21,600 bases of DNA from JAWCNN01 sp038848005. Its GTDB lineage: Archaea; Thermoproteota; Bathyarchaeia; Bathyarchaeales; Bathycorpusculaceae. The DNA lies in NCBI GenBank assembly GCA_038848005.1, contig JAWCNZ010000020.1:1-21600 (forward strand), given 5' to 3'. The notes beneath the pieces are model-generated. The model made no database searches, had not been told where the DNA came from, and was given only the letters and a program-made list of their open reading frames with translations. Both the position numbers and the translations under genes were made by a program. Below, one piece after another: positions 1 to 7,761 of the stretch; position 1 is the stretch's first letter; each line of letters begins with the position of its first letter.

Positions 1-695
<695 letters not shown>

Positions 696-697
<2 letters not shown>

Positions 698-734
698 GTG
701 GCGTCTGGACGAATTTCAACAGGGTGAACCACTT
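696..734 (+). other. possible rRNA 3' processing or trailer hairpin
   Basis: AAGTGG at 696-701 pairs with CCACTT at 729-734 immediately after the 23S 3' end. Archaeal pre-rRNAs are usually cut out through helices flanking the rRNA, but the partner strand upstream of 23S is not in this window. Only a short 6-bp stem is visible, so this is a weak call. Confidence 0.2.
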
Positions 735-785
735 GAAAGGCTTGTGCATGGCGGGTCACATGATTAAACGGTTGTTTTGAAGAAG

Positions 786-799
786 AATTTTCGAAAATT
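786..799. terminator. AT-rich perfect palindrome downstream of the rRNA
   Basis: AATTTTCGAAAATT is a perfect 14-base palindrome in an AT-rich stretch between the rRNA trailer and the first protein gene. It is followed by T-rich sequence. It could assist transcription termination of the rRNA, or it could be an operator for the gene that starts 46 bases downstream. The sequence alone does not decide between these. Confidence 0.25.
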
Positions 800-845
800 T
801 TAAGCTTTTAAATTGGTTTATAGTCGTTTGTTAAAAGTGTTTGTT

Positions 846-1046
846 ATGGATGAGGAGACGAAGCGTTTGGGGAGGTTGCCTCCGGATGAAAAGGTTTTGA
901 TGGCGATTGACATGAGCGATGTTGCGGTTCGTGTTTGCGCCGAGGGCATTAAGTCGCAGTTTCCAAAGGTTAGTGATGAAGAGCTTTTAGAGCGGCTTAG
1001 GGAAAGGCTTGAGTGGAGTAAACGTTGGCGTAAGCGTGGTGTTTAA
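846..1046 (+). CDS. small hypothetical protein, possible partner of the downstream nucleotidyltransferase
   Basis: The product is 66 residues. It has an N-terminal segment rich in acidic residues and prolines (GRLPPDEKVLMAIDMSD), a central segment with one Cys, and a very basic, Trp-containing end (WSKRWRKRGV). I chose the ATG at 846 rather than the TTG at 813: a TTTATA element lies about 25 bases upstream, consistent with a nearly leaderless transcript, and no clear Shine-Dalgarno sequence precedes either start. It ends 3 bases before the nucleotidyltransferase gene, so the two are almost certainly co-transcribed and perhaps translationally coupled. The size, order and partner resemble antitoxin-toxin or substrate-helper pairs built on nucleotidyltransferases. 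I recognise no named family, so the function is unknown. Confidence 0.65.
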   Translation: MDEETKRLGRLPPDEKVLMAIDMSDVAVRVCAEGIKSQFPKVSDEELLERLRERLEWSKRWRKRGV

Positions 1047-1049
1047 GTT

Positions 1050-1601
1050 TTGGAAGCTTTTTACGATTTTGTTAAACGTCTTATAAAAGGTTTTGAAGAA
1101 GCCGAGTTGGATTACGCTTTTACTGGCGCTTTGGCATCAAGCTTTTATGGTGTTCCGCGGACCACTGTGGATGTTGATGTTATTGTTTGGTTTTCTGTGG
1201 AAAAGGGTAAAGCCAAACTTGTTGATGCTTTGCGGATGGCGGAGGTAATTGTTGATGAGGGGGAAATTGAGAAAGCCTTGAAATCGGGCTATCGAATAGC
1301 TACGTTTAAGGACGGTAAAACGCCCTACAGTGTTGACATAGTGCTTTCGAATAAAAAATTTGAGAGGAAAGTTGGAAAAATAGCAAATTTAAAAACGTTT
1401 TTTCAAGCACCTGAGGATTTAATTCTGGCGAAGTTGCGAATGATTAAGGCAACTGTGCCACGGGAAAGAGCCTTAAAAGACATAGAAGATGTGAAGGCAA
1501 TTTTAAAATTCACAGATGTAAATGTGGAAACAATAAAGAAGCAAGCGAAAAAAGAGAACACCATTGCAATTTTTGAGGATATAGTAACGAGTGTAAGTTA
1601 A
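1050..1601 (+). CDS. nucleotidyltransferase-fold protein (AbiEii/MNT-like)
   Basis: The product is 183 residues and looks like the nucleotidyltransferase superfamily that includes AbiEii/AbiGii toxins and minimal nucleotidyltransferases. Visible marks are a G-A-L-A-x-x-x-Y-G loop at residues 26-34, an R-T-T-x-D-V-D-V segment with the probable metal-binding aspartates at 41 and 43, and a third acidic position in YSVDIVLS (Asp96). A helical tail follows with the EDLILAKL signature and a later R-x-x-x-D-x-x-D-V pattern that is typical of this group. The family transfers NMP groups to proteins or RNA, or acts as the toxin of a two-gene system. The start is TTG, with GGTG about 8-10 bases upstream inside the previous gene. 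Its stop codon overlaps the stop of the convergent trmO pseudogene by 4 bases. Whether the pair is a true toxin-antitoxin unit is inference. Confidence 0.8.
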   Translation: MEAFYDFVKRLIKGFEEAELDYAFTGALASSFYGVPRTTVDVDVIVWFSVEKGKAKLVDALRMAEVIVDEGEIEKALKSGYRIATFKDGKTPYSVDIVLSNKKFERKVGKIANLKTFFQAPEDLILAKLRMIKATVPRERALKDIEDVKAILKFTDVNVETIKKQAKKENTIAIFEDIVTSVS

Positions 1602-2022
1602 CTAATGTTTTGCGTCCATCCTGGGGTTTTGGCGTTTGGAACAGCGTCTGTTTTTGGGTTGTACGGTTTAATGTCAATTATCGGCGAATCCTTTAAAGCG
1701 TCAAGCCCTTTAACTGTTAAAATGCATTTTTCAACTTTCAAGAGTCCCACAATGCATAAGCCTATTGGATTTGGGCGTGAGGGGCTTCAACAAGCGAAAA
1801 CTCCAGTTTTAATGTTCACTTTATGTCTTTTGGGGAAAACCAACAATGTGTTCCTATTTTTTCGTTGTCGCGCAAGTGAATCCAGTAAAGGATAATAAGA
1901 TGCGAATAGTTTTCTATGCCCTTTAATCCATCACAGAACTTGGGAAAAATGCGGATTTTAGCTTCTTGTTCGCCTTCTTGCTCAACAACTCCAATGGAAA
2001 GTAGTTCCGCCTTTTTATCCAT
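1598..2022 (-). pseudogene. trmO: eroded trmO (tRNA t6A37 methyltransferase, YaeB/VirR family)
   Basis: Reading the minus strand from ATG at 2022 gives a typical TrmO N-terminus (SIGVVEQEGEQEAKIRI, then FCDGLKGIENYSHLIILYW). The frame ends at a stop at 1816-1818. In another frame the protein resumes as PKRHKVNIKTGVFAC, then an in-frame TGA at 1787-1789, then SPSRPNPIGLCIVGLLKVE, LTVKGLDALKDSPIIDIKPY and a stop at 1598-1600. The intact family motif is ATRSPxRPNPIG, so the TGA sits exactly where the conserved Arg codon (CGA) should be. The frameshift maps near the CCCCAAAA run, at 1828-1835 on the plus strand. Working TrmO methylates t6A37 of tRNA with SAM. Two independent lesions argue for a true pseudogene rather than a single assembly error. 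Confidence 0.85.
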
Positions 2023-2120
2023 TAATTTTCGCTTTAAACATTGATTTAGAATTCTGTTTTCAAATTCATAAGTGTTTTAATGTTTAGTGGTAAAGTGTTT
2101 TGTTGCAGGGTGGAATTGCC

Positions 2121-2339
2121 TTGAGCGAACAAATCCTTCAAGCTTGCAAGGAATTAATTGACGACGCAAAAATGGGTTGCGCCGACCTCGTTTTTAAAGA
2201 AATCTGCTTAGAAATTCTGTCGAGAGCACGTTTTGTGCTTAGTGAGAAACAGTTTAAGCGGTTGGTTGCCTACGCCTCTGAAAGAATGAGGGAAAAGATT
2301 CCTTTTGAGTTCAAACAAGAGTTGCTGGCTCGCAAATAA
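2121..2339 (+). CDS. small hypothetical protein, helical
   Basis: The product is 72 residues and predicted mostly helical from its pattern of charged and aliphatic residues (SEQILQACKELIDD, then CLEILSRARFVLSEKQFKRL). It has Cys residues at about 9, 20 and 29 and a charged end. The frame can be extended to a TTG at 2100, but the TTG at 2121 is preferred because AGGGTGG lies about 10 bases upstream. It stands alone between the start of the trmO pseudogene and the convergent adenosine-specific kinase gene. I recognise no family. Support is the ribosome-binding site, the balanced residue composition and the fit in an otherwise empty gap. Confidence 0.5.
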   Translation: MSEQILQACKELIDDAKMGCADLVFKEICLEILSRARFVLSEKQFKRLVAYASERMREKIPFEFKQELLARK

Positions 2340-2397
2340 AGCGAAATCAGCTTGCATCCCACGGTGAACAGGGCATTTCCGCCATGCTTCGCTCATT

Positions 2398-2886
2398 TTA
2401 TCCAAGTTTATATCCTATTTTCCGCAGAAACTCCTTTCTTGCCTTTATGTCTTCTTCGGTTTCTATACCCTTACTCTTGAAACCGTCAACAACGCCAACA
2501 ATGCCTCTGCCCTGCTCAGTTTCCACAACAACAATTTCCAAGGGATTCGCAGTTGCAGCGTAAATTGTGCAAACTTCTGGAGCTTTCTTAATTTTGTCTA
2601 AAACGTTTATTGGATAAGCGTTTTTCATGAAAATTATGAAGCTGTGACCGCAAGCAATTTCCAAGGCCTTTTCAGCCGCCAAACGACTTAACACTTCATC
2701 GTTCCCCTCATGTCTCACAAGGCAAGGTCCAGAACTTTCGCAGAAGGCTAAGCCGAATTTTATGTTTGGAACGCTGTTCACCAAAGCCTCATAAAGGTCT
2801 TCAACAGTTTTGATGAAATGAGCCATTCCAAAAACGACATTGCAACCCTCTGGCACGTCAATTTTTACAGTTTTAAATTCAAGCAT
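2398..2886 (-). CDS. adenosine-specific kinase (DUF355 family)
   Basis: The product is 162 residues, the usual size of the archaeal and bacterial DUF355 family, annotated as adenosine-specific kinase after a hyperthermophile homologue. Recognisable blocks are PEGCNVVFGMAHFIKTVEDL near the N-terminus, the NIKFGLAFCESSGPCLVRHEG block, FIIFMKNAYPINVLDKIK, and VCTIYAATANPLEIVVVETE followed by GRGIVGVVDG, all strongly conserved in the family. It is a soluble protein presumed to phosphorylate adenosine. I chose the ATG at 2886 over an upstream start at 2907 because the family begins at MLEFKTVKI and a GGTG element lies about 8 bases upstream of it. The gene is monocistronic, converging with the small hypothetical gene and divergent from tRNA-Ala. 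Confidence 0.9.
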   Translation of the reverse strand: MLEFKTVKIDVPEGCNVVFGMAHFIKTVEDLYEALVNSVPNIKFGLAFCESSGPCLVRHEGNDEVLSRLAAEKALEIACGHSFIIFMKNAYPINVLDKIKKAPEVCTIYAATANPLEIVVVETEQGRGIVGVVDGFKSKGIETEEDIKARKEFLRKIGYKLG

Positions 2887-2963
2887 TACTGAACACCAAA
2901 ATGCCAATTATATTACACACTTGCTTTTAAAGATTTAAGCAGTTTTGGTTTTGAACAACAAAA

Positions 2964-2976
2964 CCTAAAAATATTA
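2964..2976 (+). promoter_or_regulatory. archaeal TATA-type promoter for tRNA-Ala
   Basis: CCTAAAAATATTA is an AT-rich box centred about 34 bases before the mature tRNA 5' end. This is where a TATA element would sit for a transcript with a short leader. It is called from position and composition only. Confidence 0.45.
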
Positions 2977-3004
2977 CATGACACAAGCACTCATTAGCAA
3001 ATGC

Positions 3005-3081
3005 GGGCCGGTAGTTCAGTTGGTATGAACGCCTGACTTGCACTCAGGAGGTCGGGGGTTCAAATCCCCCCCGGTCCACCA
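3005..3081 (+). tRNA. tRNA-Ala (anticodon TGC), CCA encoded
   Basis: It folds into a full cloverleaf. The acceptor stem GGGCCGG (3005-3011) pairs with CCGGTCC (3071-3077) with one G-T pair. The D arm is GTTC...GAAC, the anticodon stem CCTGA/TCAGG closes the loop CTTGCAC with anticodon TGC, and the T arm is GGGGG TTCAAAT CCCCC. The discriminator is A at 3078, and CCA is encoded in the DNA (3079-3081). No intron is present. Alanine identity is read from the anticodon; note that position 3 and 70 form G-T here, one base-pair step from the canonical G3-T70, which is in fact the alanine identity pair. Confidence 0.95.
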
Positions 3082-3163
3082 AATTATTTACCTTTATTTG
3101 AAATAGAGTTGGTGACAAAACCGTGTCGAAATATATATTATGATGTAGGAAGGTTTTTGGTGG

Positions 3164-5521
3164 TTATCCCATTATGACGTGTACCGTGTGCTTTCTTCCG
3201 TCGGCGAAGGATGGTACTAGGTTGTCCTTTAGTTTTTTGCCGTTGGCTGTTACTTCTCCTACTCCCCTGGACACTTGGTTTGGATTTTCAACCTTTATTT
3301 CGTAGGTGGCGTTTCTGAAGCGGCGTGTAACCGTGAATTTTGTCCATGTTTTCGGTATGCACGGGTCTACTAGCAATCCGTGATATTGGGGTCTTATGCC
3401 CAATATCCAGTTTGTGGCTACTTTCATCATCCATGAGGCGGTTCCCGTAAGCCATGAGTTGCGAGCCATTCCAAAGTTGGGATGATCTCTGCCAGCAATT
3501 GTTTGCGCATAAACGTATGGCTCAGTTTGGTGTATTTCTGCTATTTTGTTTTTTGTTGTTGGGGCAAGCTTTTTGTAGTATTCGTAGGCTTGGTCTCCCC
3601 GCCCAAGCATGCACTCCGCTAGTATTGCCCATGCATTGGCGTGGCTCCATATAGAAGCATTTTCCTTCAGCCCAGGGATGTAACCAGTTAAATCTCCTAT
3701 TTCTGGATAATGCCTTGAATAGGCTGGAGCGAGAAGCATCAACCCATATTGAGTATCAAGATGTTTCTTCACTGAATCCATACATTTTATCGCCCGTTCT
3801 TTCGGAGCGATTTGGCTAATAACCGCCCAAGATTGAGCGTTAATGTAGATTTTTCCCTCTTTACGTTTCGAACTTCCAACAGGATTTCCTGAATCGTCAA
3901 AAGCGCGTATGTACCATTCACCGTCCCACGCCACCTCGTTCACACGAGTTTTAACATTATTGGCTATAGCTGCAAACTTTTTAGCGTCATCTTCACGCCT
4001 GTATTCTCCGCAGAGGTCTACAAGTTCCAAAAGGGCTTTGTGGAGTAGCATCGCAGAAAAAACGCTTTCAGCAGCGTTGTTCGGACCAGGCAAATGTTGC
4101 GGGTCGTTCCAGTCTGCTGTTCCAAGCAACGGCAAACCATGGTTGCCCATGTGGTTAAGCGTAAACTCTATAGACCTTTTTAAGTGTTCGTATAGGCTTG
4201 CGCTTGAGCCTTCAACGAATTTAACGTTTTCGTTTAGGATGTTTATGTCTCCTGTCTCTTTAATGTATTCGCATGTTGAGATTATCAGCCAAAGATGGTC
4301 ATCGCTGAAGAACCGCATATCCTTCTTCGTGTAGTATGGAAAGCCCCCTTCTCCAGTGAGTGGAAAATACAGGTGGTACACATGTCCGTCTTCAAACTGG
4401 AGTTTGGCAAGGTCTAAGATACGTTGGCGAACTCTTTTCGGCAAAGCGTGAACTATTCCCAACGAATCTTGGTTGCAATCTCGAAAGCCTATTCCCCTTC
4501 CAGTACCTGTTTCGTAAAGCGAGGCATATCTGGACCAATCAAAAGTTGTTCTGCATTGGTACGGATTCCAAACGTTAACCATCGTGTCAAACTCTTTGTC
4601 TGGAGTGTCCGCTTGGAAATTACTGAGATAAGCATCCCAAAATTCCATTAACCTCTGAAATTCAGCGTCTACATTGGCTTTTTCTTTGTATTTCTGAACG
4701 TACTTTTTTGCTTCAGACTTTTCTTTTGCCACGCCTAAAACGAAAATTATTGTTTTTGTTTCTCTTGGACTGAGTTTCACAAGGTTGCTGGTTGCTGCTA
4801 TTGGGTTTCCGCCTATGCTTTCCGAATTGAAGCACTGTCCCCTTTCAACCGCCAAGGGGTTTGATTCGCTATGGTATAAACCTATAAACTTTTCTCTGTT
4901 GCAGTCATATCCCGTGACTATGCCGTTGGAGGCGAAAAAGGCGTATCCAGTGCTAAGGTCGAAGAAATGCTGGAAGATTATGCCGTCTTCGTATTTGGCT
5001 ATGCCCCTAAACTGAATCCATTGAAGGTCATTTTGGTCTTGTTCAGCCAGCCAAAGGCAAAACTCGGCGTACGAAAAAACGGTTAATTCCCTTTCTTTGC
5101 TAGAAGCGTTTTTCAATGTTAACATCCAAATTTCCAAGTTTTCATCTAAAGGCACAAAATATGTAACTTCAGCCTCAATATCCGAATAGGAAGAGCATAT
5201 TCTAGTATATCCAAGTCCATGTCTACATTCGTATTTGCTGAGCTGTTTAAGCACAGGTTGCCACGTCGGAGACCAATATTCGCCAGTTTTGTTGTCTCTG
5301 ATGTAAAGGTATCTTCCCGGTCTGTCCACGGGCACGTTGTTATATCTGTATCGGAGTATTCGCTTGTCTCTGGGGTCTATGTGGAAGCTGTATCCGCCAG
5401 CAGTGTTGGAAATTATGGCGCAGTATTCGCCGTTGCTTAGGTAGTTTATCCACGGTGTTGGAGTGTCTGGTCTAACAACTATGTATTCCTTATTATCTTG
5501 TGAAAAGTATCCGTACTCCAT
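3164..5521 (-). CDS. GH94 family glycoside phosphorylase
   Basis: The product is 785 residues, the usual length for GH94 enzymes (cellobiose, chitobiose, cellobionate or laminaribiose-type phosphorylases). These split a beta-linked disaccharide with phosphate to give a sugar 1-phosphate. Domains in order: an N-terminal beta-sandwich (about 1-270), a linker, an (alpha/alpha)6 barrel (about 300-710) and a C-terminal jelly roll. Motifs seen: RDCNQD at 347-352, DWND at 470-473 holding the family's catalytic acid, EPYVYAQ at 667-673, and NSWLTGTASW at 688-697. The last two resemble the chitobiose phosphorylase branch, but the substrate cannot be fixed from sequence alone. There is no signal peptide, so it acts in the cytoplasm. 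I chose the ATG at 5521 because AGGTG lies 7-8 bases upstream; an upstream start at 5560 has no such support. It is divergent from the solute-binding/KaiC gene run. Confidence 0.92.
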   Translation of the reverse strand: MEYGYFSQDNKEYIVVRPDTPTPWINYLSNGEYCAIISNTAGGYSFHIDPRDKRILRYRYNNVPVDRPGRYLYIRDNKTGEYWSPTWQPVLKQLSKYECRHGLGYTRICSSYSDIEAEVTYFVPLDENLEIWMLTLKNASSKERELTVFSYAEFCLWLAEQDQNDLQWIQFRGIAKYEDGIIFQHFFDLSTGYAFFASNGIVTGYDCNREKFIGLYHSESNPLAVERGQCFNSESIGGNPIAATSNLVKLSPRETKTIIFVLGVAKEKSEAKKYVQKYKEKANVDAEFQRLMEFWDAYLSNFQADTPDKEFDTMVNVWNPYQCRTTFDWSRYASLYETGTGRGIGFRDCNQDSLGIVHALPKRVRQRILDLAKLQFEDGHVYHLYFPLTGEGGFPYYTKKDMRFFSDDHLWLIISTCEYIKETGDINILNENVKFVEGSSASLYEHLKRSIEFTLNHMGNHGLPLLGTADWNDPQHLPGPNNAAESVFSAMLLHKALLELVDLCGEYRREDDAKKFAAIANNVKTRVNEVAWDGEWYIRAFDDSGNPVGSSKRKEGKIYINAQSWAVISQIAPKERAIKCMDSVKKHLDTQYGLMLLAPAYSRHYPEIGDLTGYIPGLKENASIWSHANAWAILAECMLGRGDQAYEYYKKLAPTTKNKIAEIHQTEPYVYAQTIAGRDHPNFGMARNSWLTGTASWMMKVATNWILGIRPQYHGLLVDPCIPKTWTKFTVTRRFRNATYEIKVENPNQVSRGVGEVTANGKKLKDNLVPSFADGRKHTVHVIMG

Positions 5522-5563
5522 GTTTTGCACCTTTTGGGTTTTTGCGTGTAGTATGTGCAAGTG

Positions 5564-5573
5564 TCATTTATAC
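5564..5573 (-). promoter_or_regulatory. TATA-box promoter of the GH94 phosphorylase gene
   Basis: On the minus strand the sequence reads GTATAAATGA preceded by an A-rich, BRE-like stretch (CCCCAAAAAA). It lies about 43-52 bases upstream of the ATG at 5521. That predicts a transcript with a 5' leader of roughly 20 bases that includes the AGGTG ribosome-binding site. It is in the divergent intergenic region shared with the solute-binding/KaiC gene run. Confidence 0.6.
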
Positions 5574-5731
5574 TTTTTTGGGGTTCTTATTTGGAACATT
5601 ATCTTATGTATTACTAAACAATATATTTATGTGAGAATCAATACTATTAATTCATATATGTTAAATACAAACCCTCCAAAATATTTCCTTCGAGCGTGAC
5701 TCAATTGAAATAGACATTATAAGGTGATGAC

Positions 5732-6940
5732 ATGTCGCTTGAAAATTCATCAAATAGGGACCCCAAACTAAAAATGCTTTCAGTTACTTTCACGCCAGAA
5801 TGGGCTGGTCTCGATTTTTTGGAAACATTGAAAAGAGGGTTTGAAGAAACATACCGCGACACCGTAATAAACCTTAGGTATACGCGATATCACAGTTTGT
5901 ACGATGAAATTGTTGCTGCGATGAAAAGAATGGAAAATTATGACATTTTTCCAGTGGATAATATTTGGGTGCCAGAATTTGTAGAGGCAGGCTGGCTTGC
6001 GGATATAACTGATTATGTAACTGACGAAGTTAAAAGCAGCTTTTTCCCAGAAGCTTTAAAATCAGCGGAATACCCCGCGGGTTCAGGGAGGTATTACGGG
6101 CTGCCTTGGTATATAGACACGAAATACCTATTTTATAATAAAACCATGCTTAGCAAAGCGGGAATTAAGGAACCTCCGAAAACTTTGGATGAACTTTGGA
6201 ATCAAGCATTAACCCTAAAAAGGCTTAACATAGTTAAGCATCCGATTGTTTGGAGTTGGGCGCAACAAGAATGCCTAATCTGTGACTTTATGATTTTGAC
6301 GACGCTTTTTGGCGGTAGACTTGTAGATGAGAATGGAAGACCAGCGTTTAATGAGGGTGGCGCCATTAAGGCTTTAGAATGGATGGTTGAATCCATATCA
6401 ACCCGTATCACAGGTTGGGAGTCTCTTGCGTTTGCAGAGCCAGATGTAGCCCGCGTTTTCGGCGATGGAGACTCCGCATTCGCATTCTTATGGTTATCTT
6501 CATATGAGGTGGTAAATAGTCCACAACGGCTTGCTGGCGCCTGTGGAATTGCTCCTATTCCGGGAAGTGATATTTTGCCGGAAGGCGTATCCGTTAATGG
6601 TTCGATGCTTTTTGGTGTTTCGCCAAAATGCGAAAATAAGGAAGCAGCAGTGGAGCTTATAAAGTTCTGGTCTGGTTTGGGTTCGGGAAAAAGCTATGTT
6701 AGATGGTTGTTTCCGATATGGATGCGGTTATTTGACGCTCCTAAAATGTTTCAAGAGGGCATATATGACATTTTGGATGTGGTGAAATATCAGTATTCGC
6801 ACATGATTACTCGACCGAGAATTCCAAAATATGCACTTCTTTCGAAGGAGTTGCAACGTGCCATCCACGAAGCCTTGACAAAAGCGAAAACTCCACAAGA
6901 AGCATTGAATGATGCTGCTAGGAGGTTCATGTCACATTAA
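5732..6940 (+). CDS. solute-binding protein family 1 domain, no signal peptide (paralogue 1)
   Basis: The product is 402 residues and looks like the sugar-type periplasmic/extracellular solute-binding protein family 1 from end to end. The N-terminal lobe starts at once (KLKMLSVTFTPEW, then LKRGFEETY), followed by YDIFPVDNIWVPEFVEAGWL, the hinge-region GLPWYIDTKYLFYNKTML, KTLDELWNQALTLK, and a C-terminal helix ending QEALNDAARRFMSH. Normal members are exported lipoproteins or tethered proteins. This one has no hydrophobic leader, no Cys lipobox and no C-terminal anchor. An in-frame TAA at 5720-5722 lies four codons before the ATG, so no longer version exists. The ribosome-binding site GGTGATG precedes the ATG. 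It is the first gene of the KaiC-containing run; no permease genes are nearby. I infer an intracellular carbohydrate sensor. Confidence 0.88.
   Translation: MSLENSSNRDPKLKMLSVTFTPEWAGLDFLETLKRGFEETYRDTVINLRYTRYHSLYDEIVAAMKRMENYDIFPVDNIWVPEFVEAGWLADITDYVTDEVKSSFFPEALKSAEYPAGSGRYYGLPWYIDTKYLFYNKTMLSKAGIKEPPKTLDELWNQALTLKRLNIVKHPIVWSWAQQECLICDFMILTTLFGGRLVDENGRPAFNEGGAIKALEWMVESISTRITGWESLAFAEPDVARVFGDGDSAFAFLWLSSYEVVNSPQRLAGACGIAPIPGSDILPEGVSVNGSMLFGVSPKCENKEAAVELIKFWSGLGSGKSYVRWLFPIWMRLFDAPKMFQEGIYDILDVVKYQYSHMITRPRIPKYALLSKELQRAIHEALTKAKTPQEALNDAARRFMSH
6170..6214 (+). repeat. 45-base identical block shared with 9906-9950
   Basis: The block starts GAACCTCCGAAAACTTTGGA and ends CAAGCATTAACC. 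It encodes the hinge-proximal segment EPPKTLDELWNQALT of the first solute-binding protein. It is identical base for base, third codon positions included, to 9906-9950 in the second paralogue, while flanking sequence differs at many positions. Confidence 0.9.
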
Positions 6941-6956
6941 TTTGGAGGTGTTAAAT

Positions 6957-7667
6957 ATGGAAAGTTTAAGTGTGACAGCAATGAAAAAACGTGTTCCAAC
7001 GGGAATAGACGGCTTAGACGATTTAATTGGAGGCGGTTTTCCACGGGGAAGCGTTATTCTTTTGGCTGGTGGAGCAGGAAGCGGCAAAACCATCTTTTCA
7101 ACGCAGTTCATCTATAACGGTGCAGTTCAATATGGCGAAAAAGGTGTTTACGTAACGTTTGAAGAAGACGCAAGAACATTAAAAAGGAATATGTTGAACT
7201 TCGGCTTTGACCTTGAAAAACTAGAACGTGAAGGACTCATAAAGCTCATAGACCTTGAAGTGTTGAAGGGCGAGGGATTAAACACTAACATTGAATGCAT
7301 TTTGAATGCGATTGACGAGTTAGATGCTAAAAGGTTGGTTATAGACTCTTTAACGGCGTTTCTGTCTTCATGTCCAGAAAAGCTTGAATACAGAATAATC
7401 ATGCATTTAATCTACAAGATATTGAAGACCCGCGACTGCACAACTATTATGACGTGCAGCGTTCCTTTGGGTGCTAAAACGCTTGGGCTTGGCATCGAAG
7501 AGTTCATAGTTGATTCCCTAATATTTCTTGAAAACGTAGTTAGCGATTTAGAATTGAAAACAAGACTGCTAATACATAAAATGCGTGGAACAAACCACAG
7601 TAAAAGATACCACAACGTGCTCATGACCGAAAAGGGAATACAAATCGTATCGTTCGCTGTAACTTGA
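6957..7667 (+). CDS. single-domain KaiC-like RecA-superfamily ATPase
   Basis: The product is 236 residues, one KaiC domain. It begins with the family opening RVPTGIDGLDDLIGGGFPRG. Walker A is GGAGSGKT at 38-45, the KaiC-type glutamate pair is in YVTFEED, and the Walker B strand is RLVIDSLTAF. Short KaiC-like proteins are common in archaea and are thought to act as ATP-driven signalling or regulatory switches, often with membrane or output-domain partners. I chose the ATG at 6957 because GGAGGTG lies about 7 bases upstream; the upstream start at 6909 overlaps the previous gene and adds no conserved residues. It starts 16 bases after the solute-binding protein gene and is followed after 10 bases by a small ORF, so it belongs to the same transcript. 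Confidence 0.92.
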   Translation: MESLSVTAMKKRVPTGIDGLDDLIGGGFPRGSVILLAGGAGSGKTIFSTQFIYNGAVQYGEKGVYVTFEEDARTLKRNMLNFGFDLEKLEREGLIKLIDLEVLKGEGLNTNIECILNAIDELDAKRLVIDSLTAFLSSCPEKLEYRIIMHLIYKILKTRDCTTIMTCSVPLGAKTLGLGIEEFIVDSLIFLENVVSDLELKTRLLIHKMRGTNHSKRYHNVLMTEKGIQIVSFAVT

Positions 7668-7677
7668 CGGTGACAAA

Positions 7678-7761
7678 ATGACTCCATTTATTCTCGTGGC
7701 GATTTCAATGAAAAAGGGAGGTGTTGCCGCCTCAAATAATGTGGAGATGGTGAAGGGCTAA
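7678..7761 (+). CDS. 27-residue ORF coupled to the membrane sensor gene
   Basis: An ATG at 7678 is preceded by GGTGACAAA, a well-placed ribosome-binding site. The frame runs 27 codons (starting MTPFILVAISMKKGG) to a TAA that overlaps the next gene's ATG as TAATG, the classic arrangement for translational coupling. The N-terminal third is hydrophobic and the rest small and polar. It could be a small protein of the system, or a coupling leader that sets the amount of the membrane protein. I recognise no family; support is the ribosome-binding site plus the exact stop-start overlap. Confidence 0.45.
   Translation: MTPFILVAISMKKGGVAASNNVEMVKG

Noticed and set aside
1787..1789. TGA in the TrmO motif read as selenocysteine or another recoded residue
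   Set aside because: The position is a conserved Arg in the family, and a separate frameshift upstream already breaks the gene.
1605..1895. 96-codon plus-strand frame
   Set aside because: It is antisense to the trmO pseudogene; its translation shows no family features, while the minus strand gives clear TrmO motifs.
3909..4334. 141-codon plus-strand frame
   Set aside because: It is antisense to the GH94 coding sequence, including the region encoding the DWND motif, and has no recognisable features.
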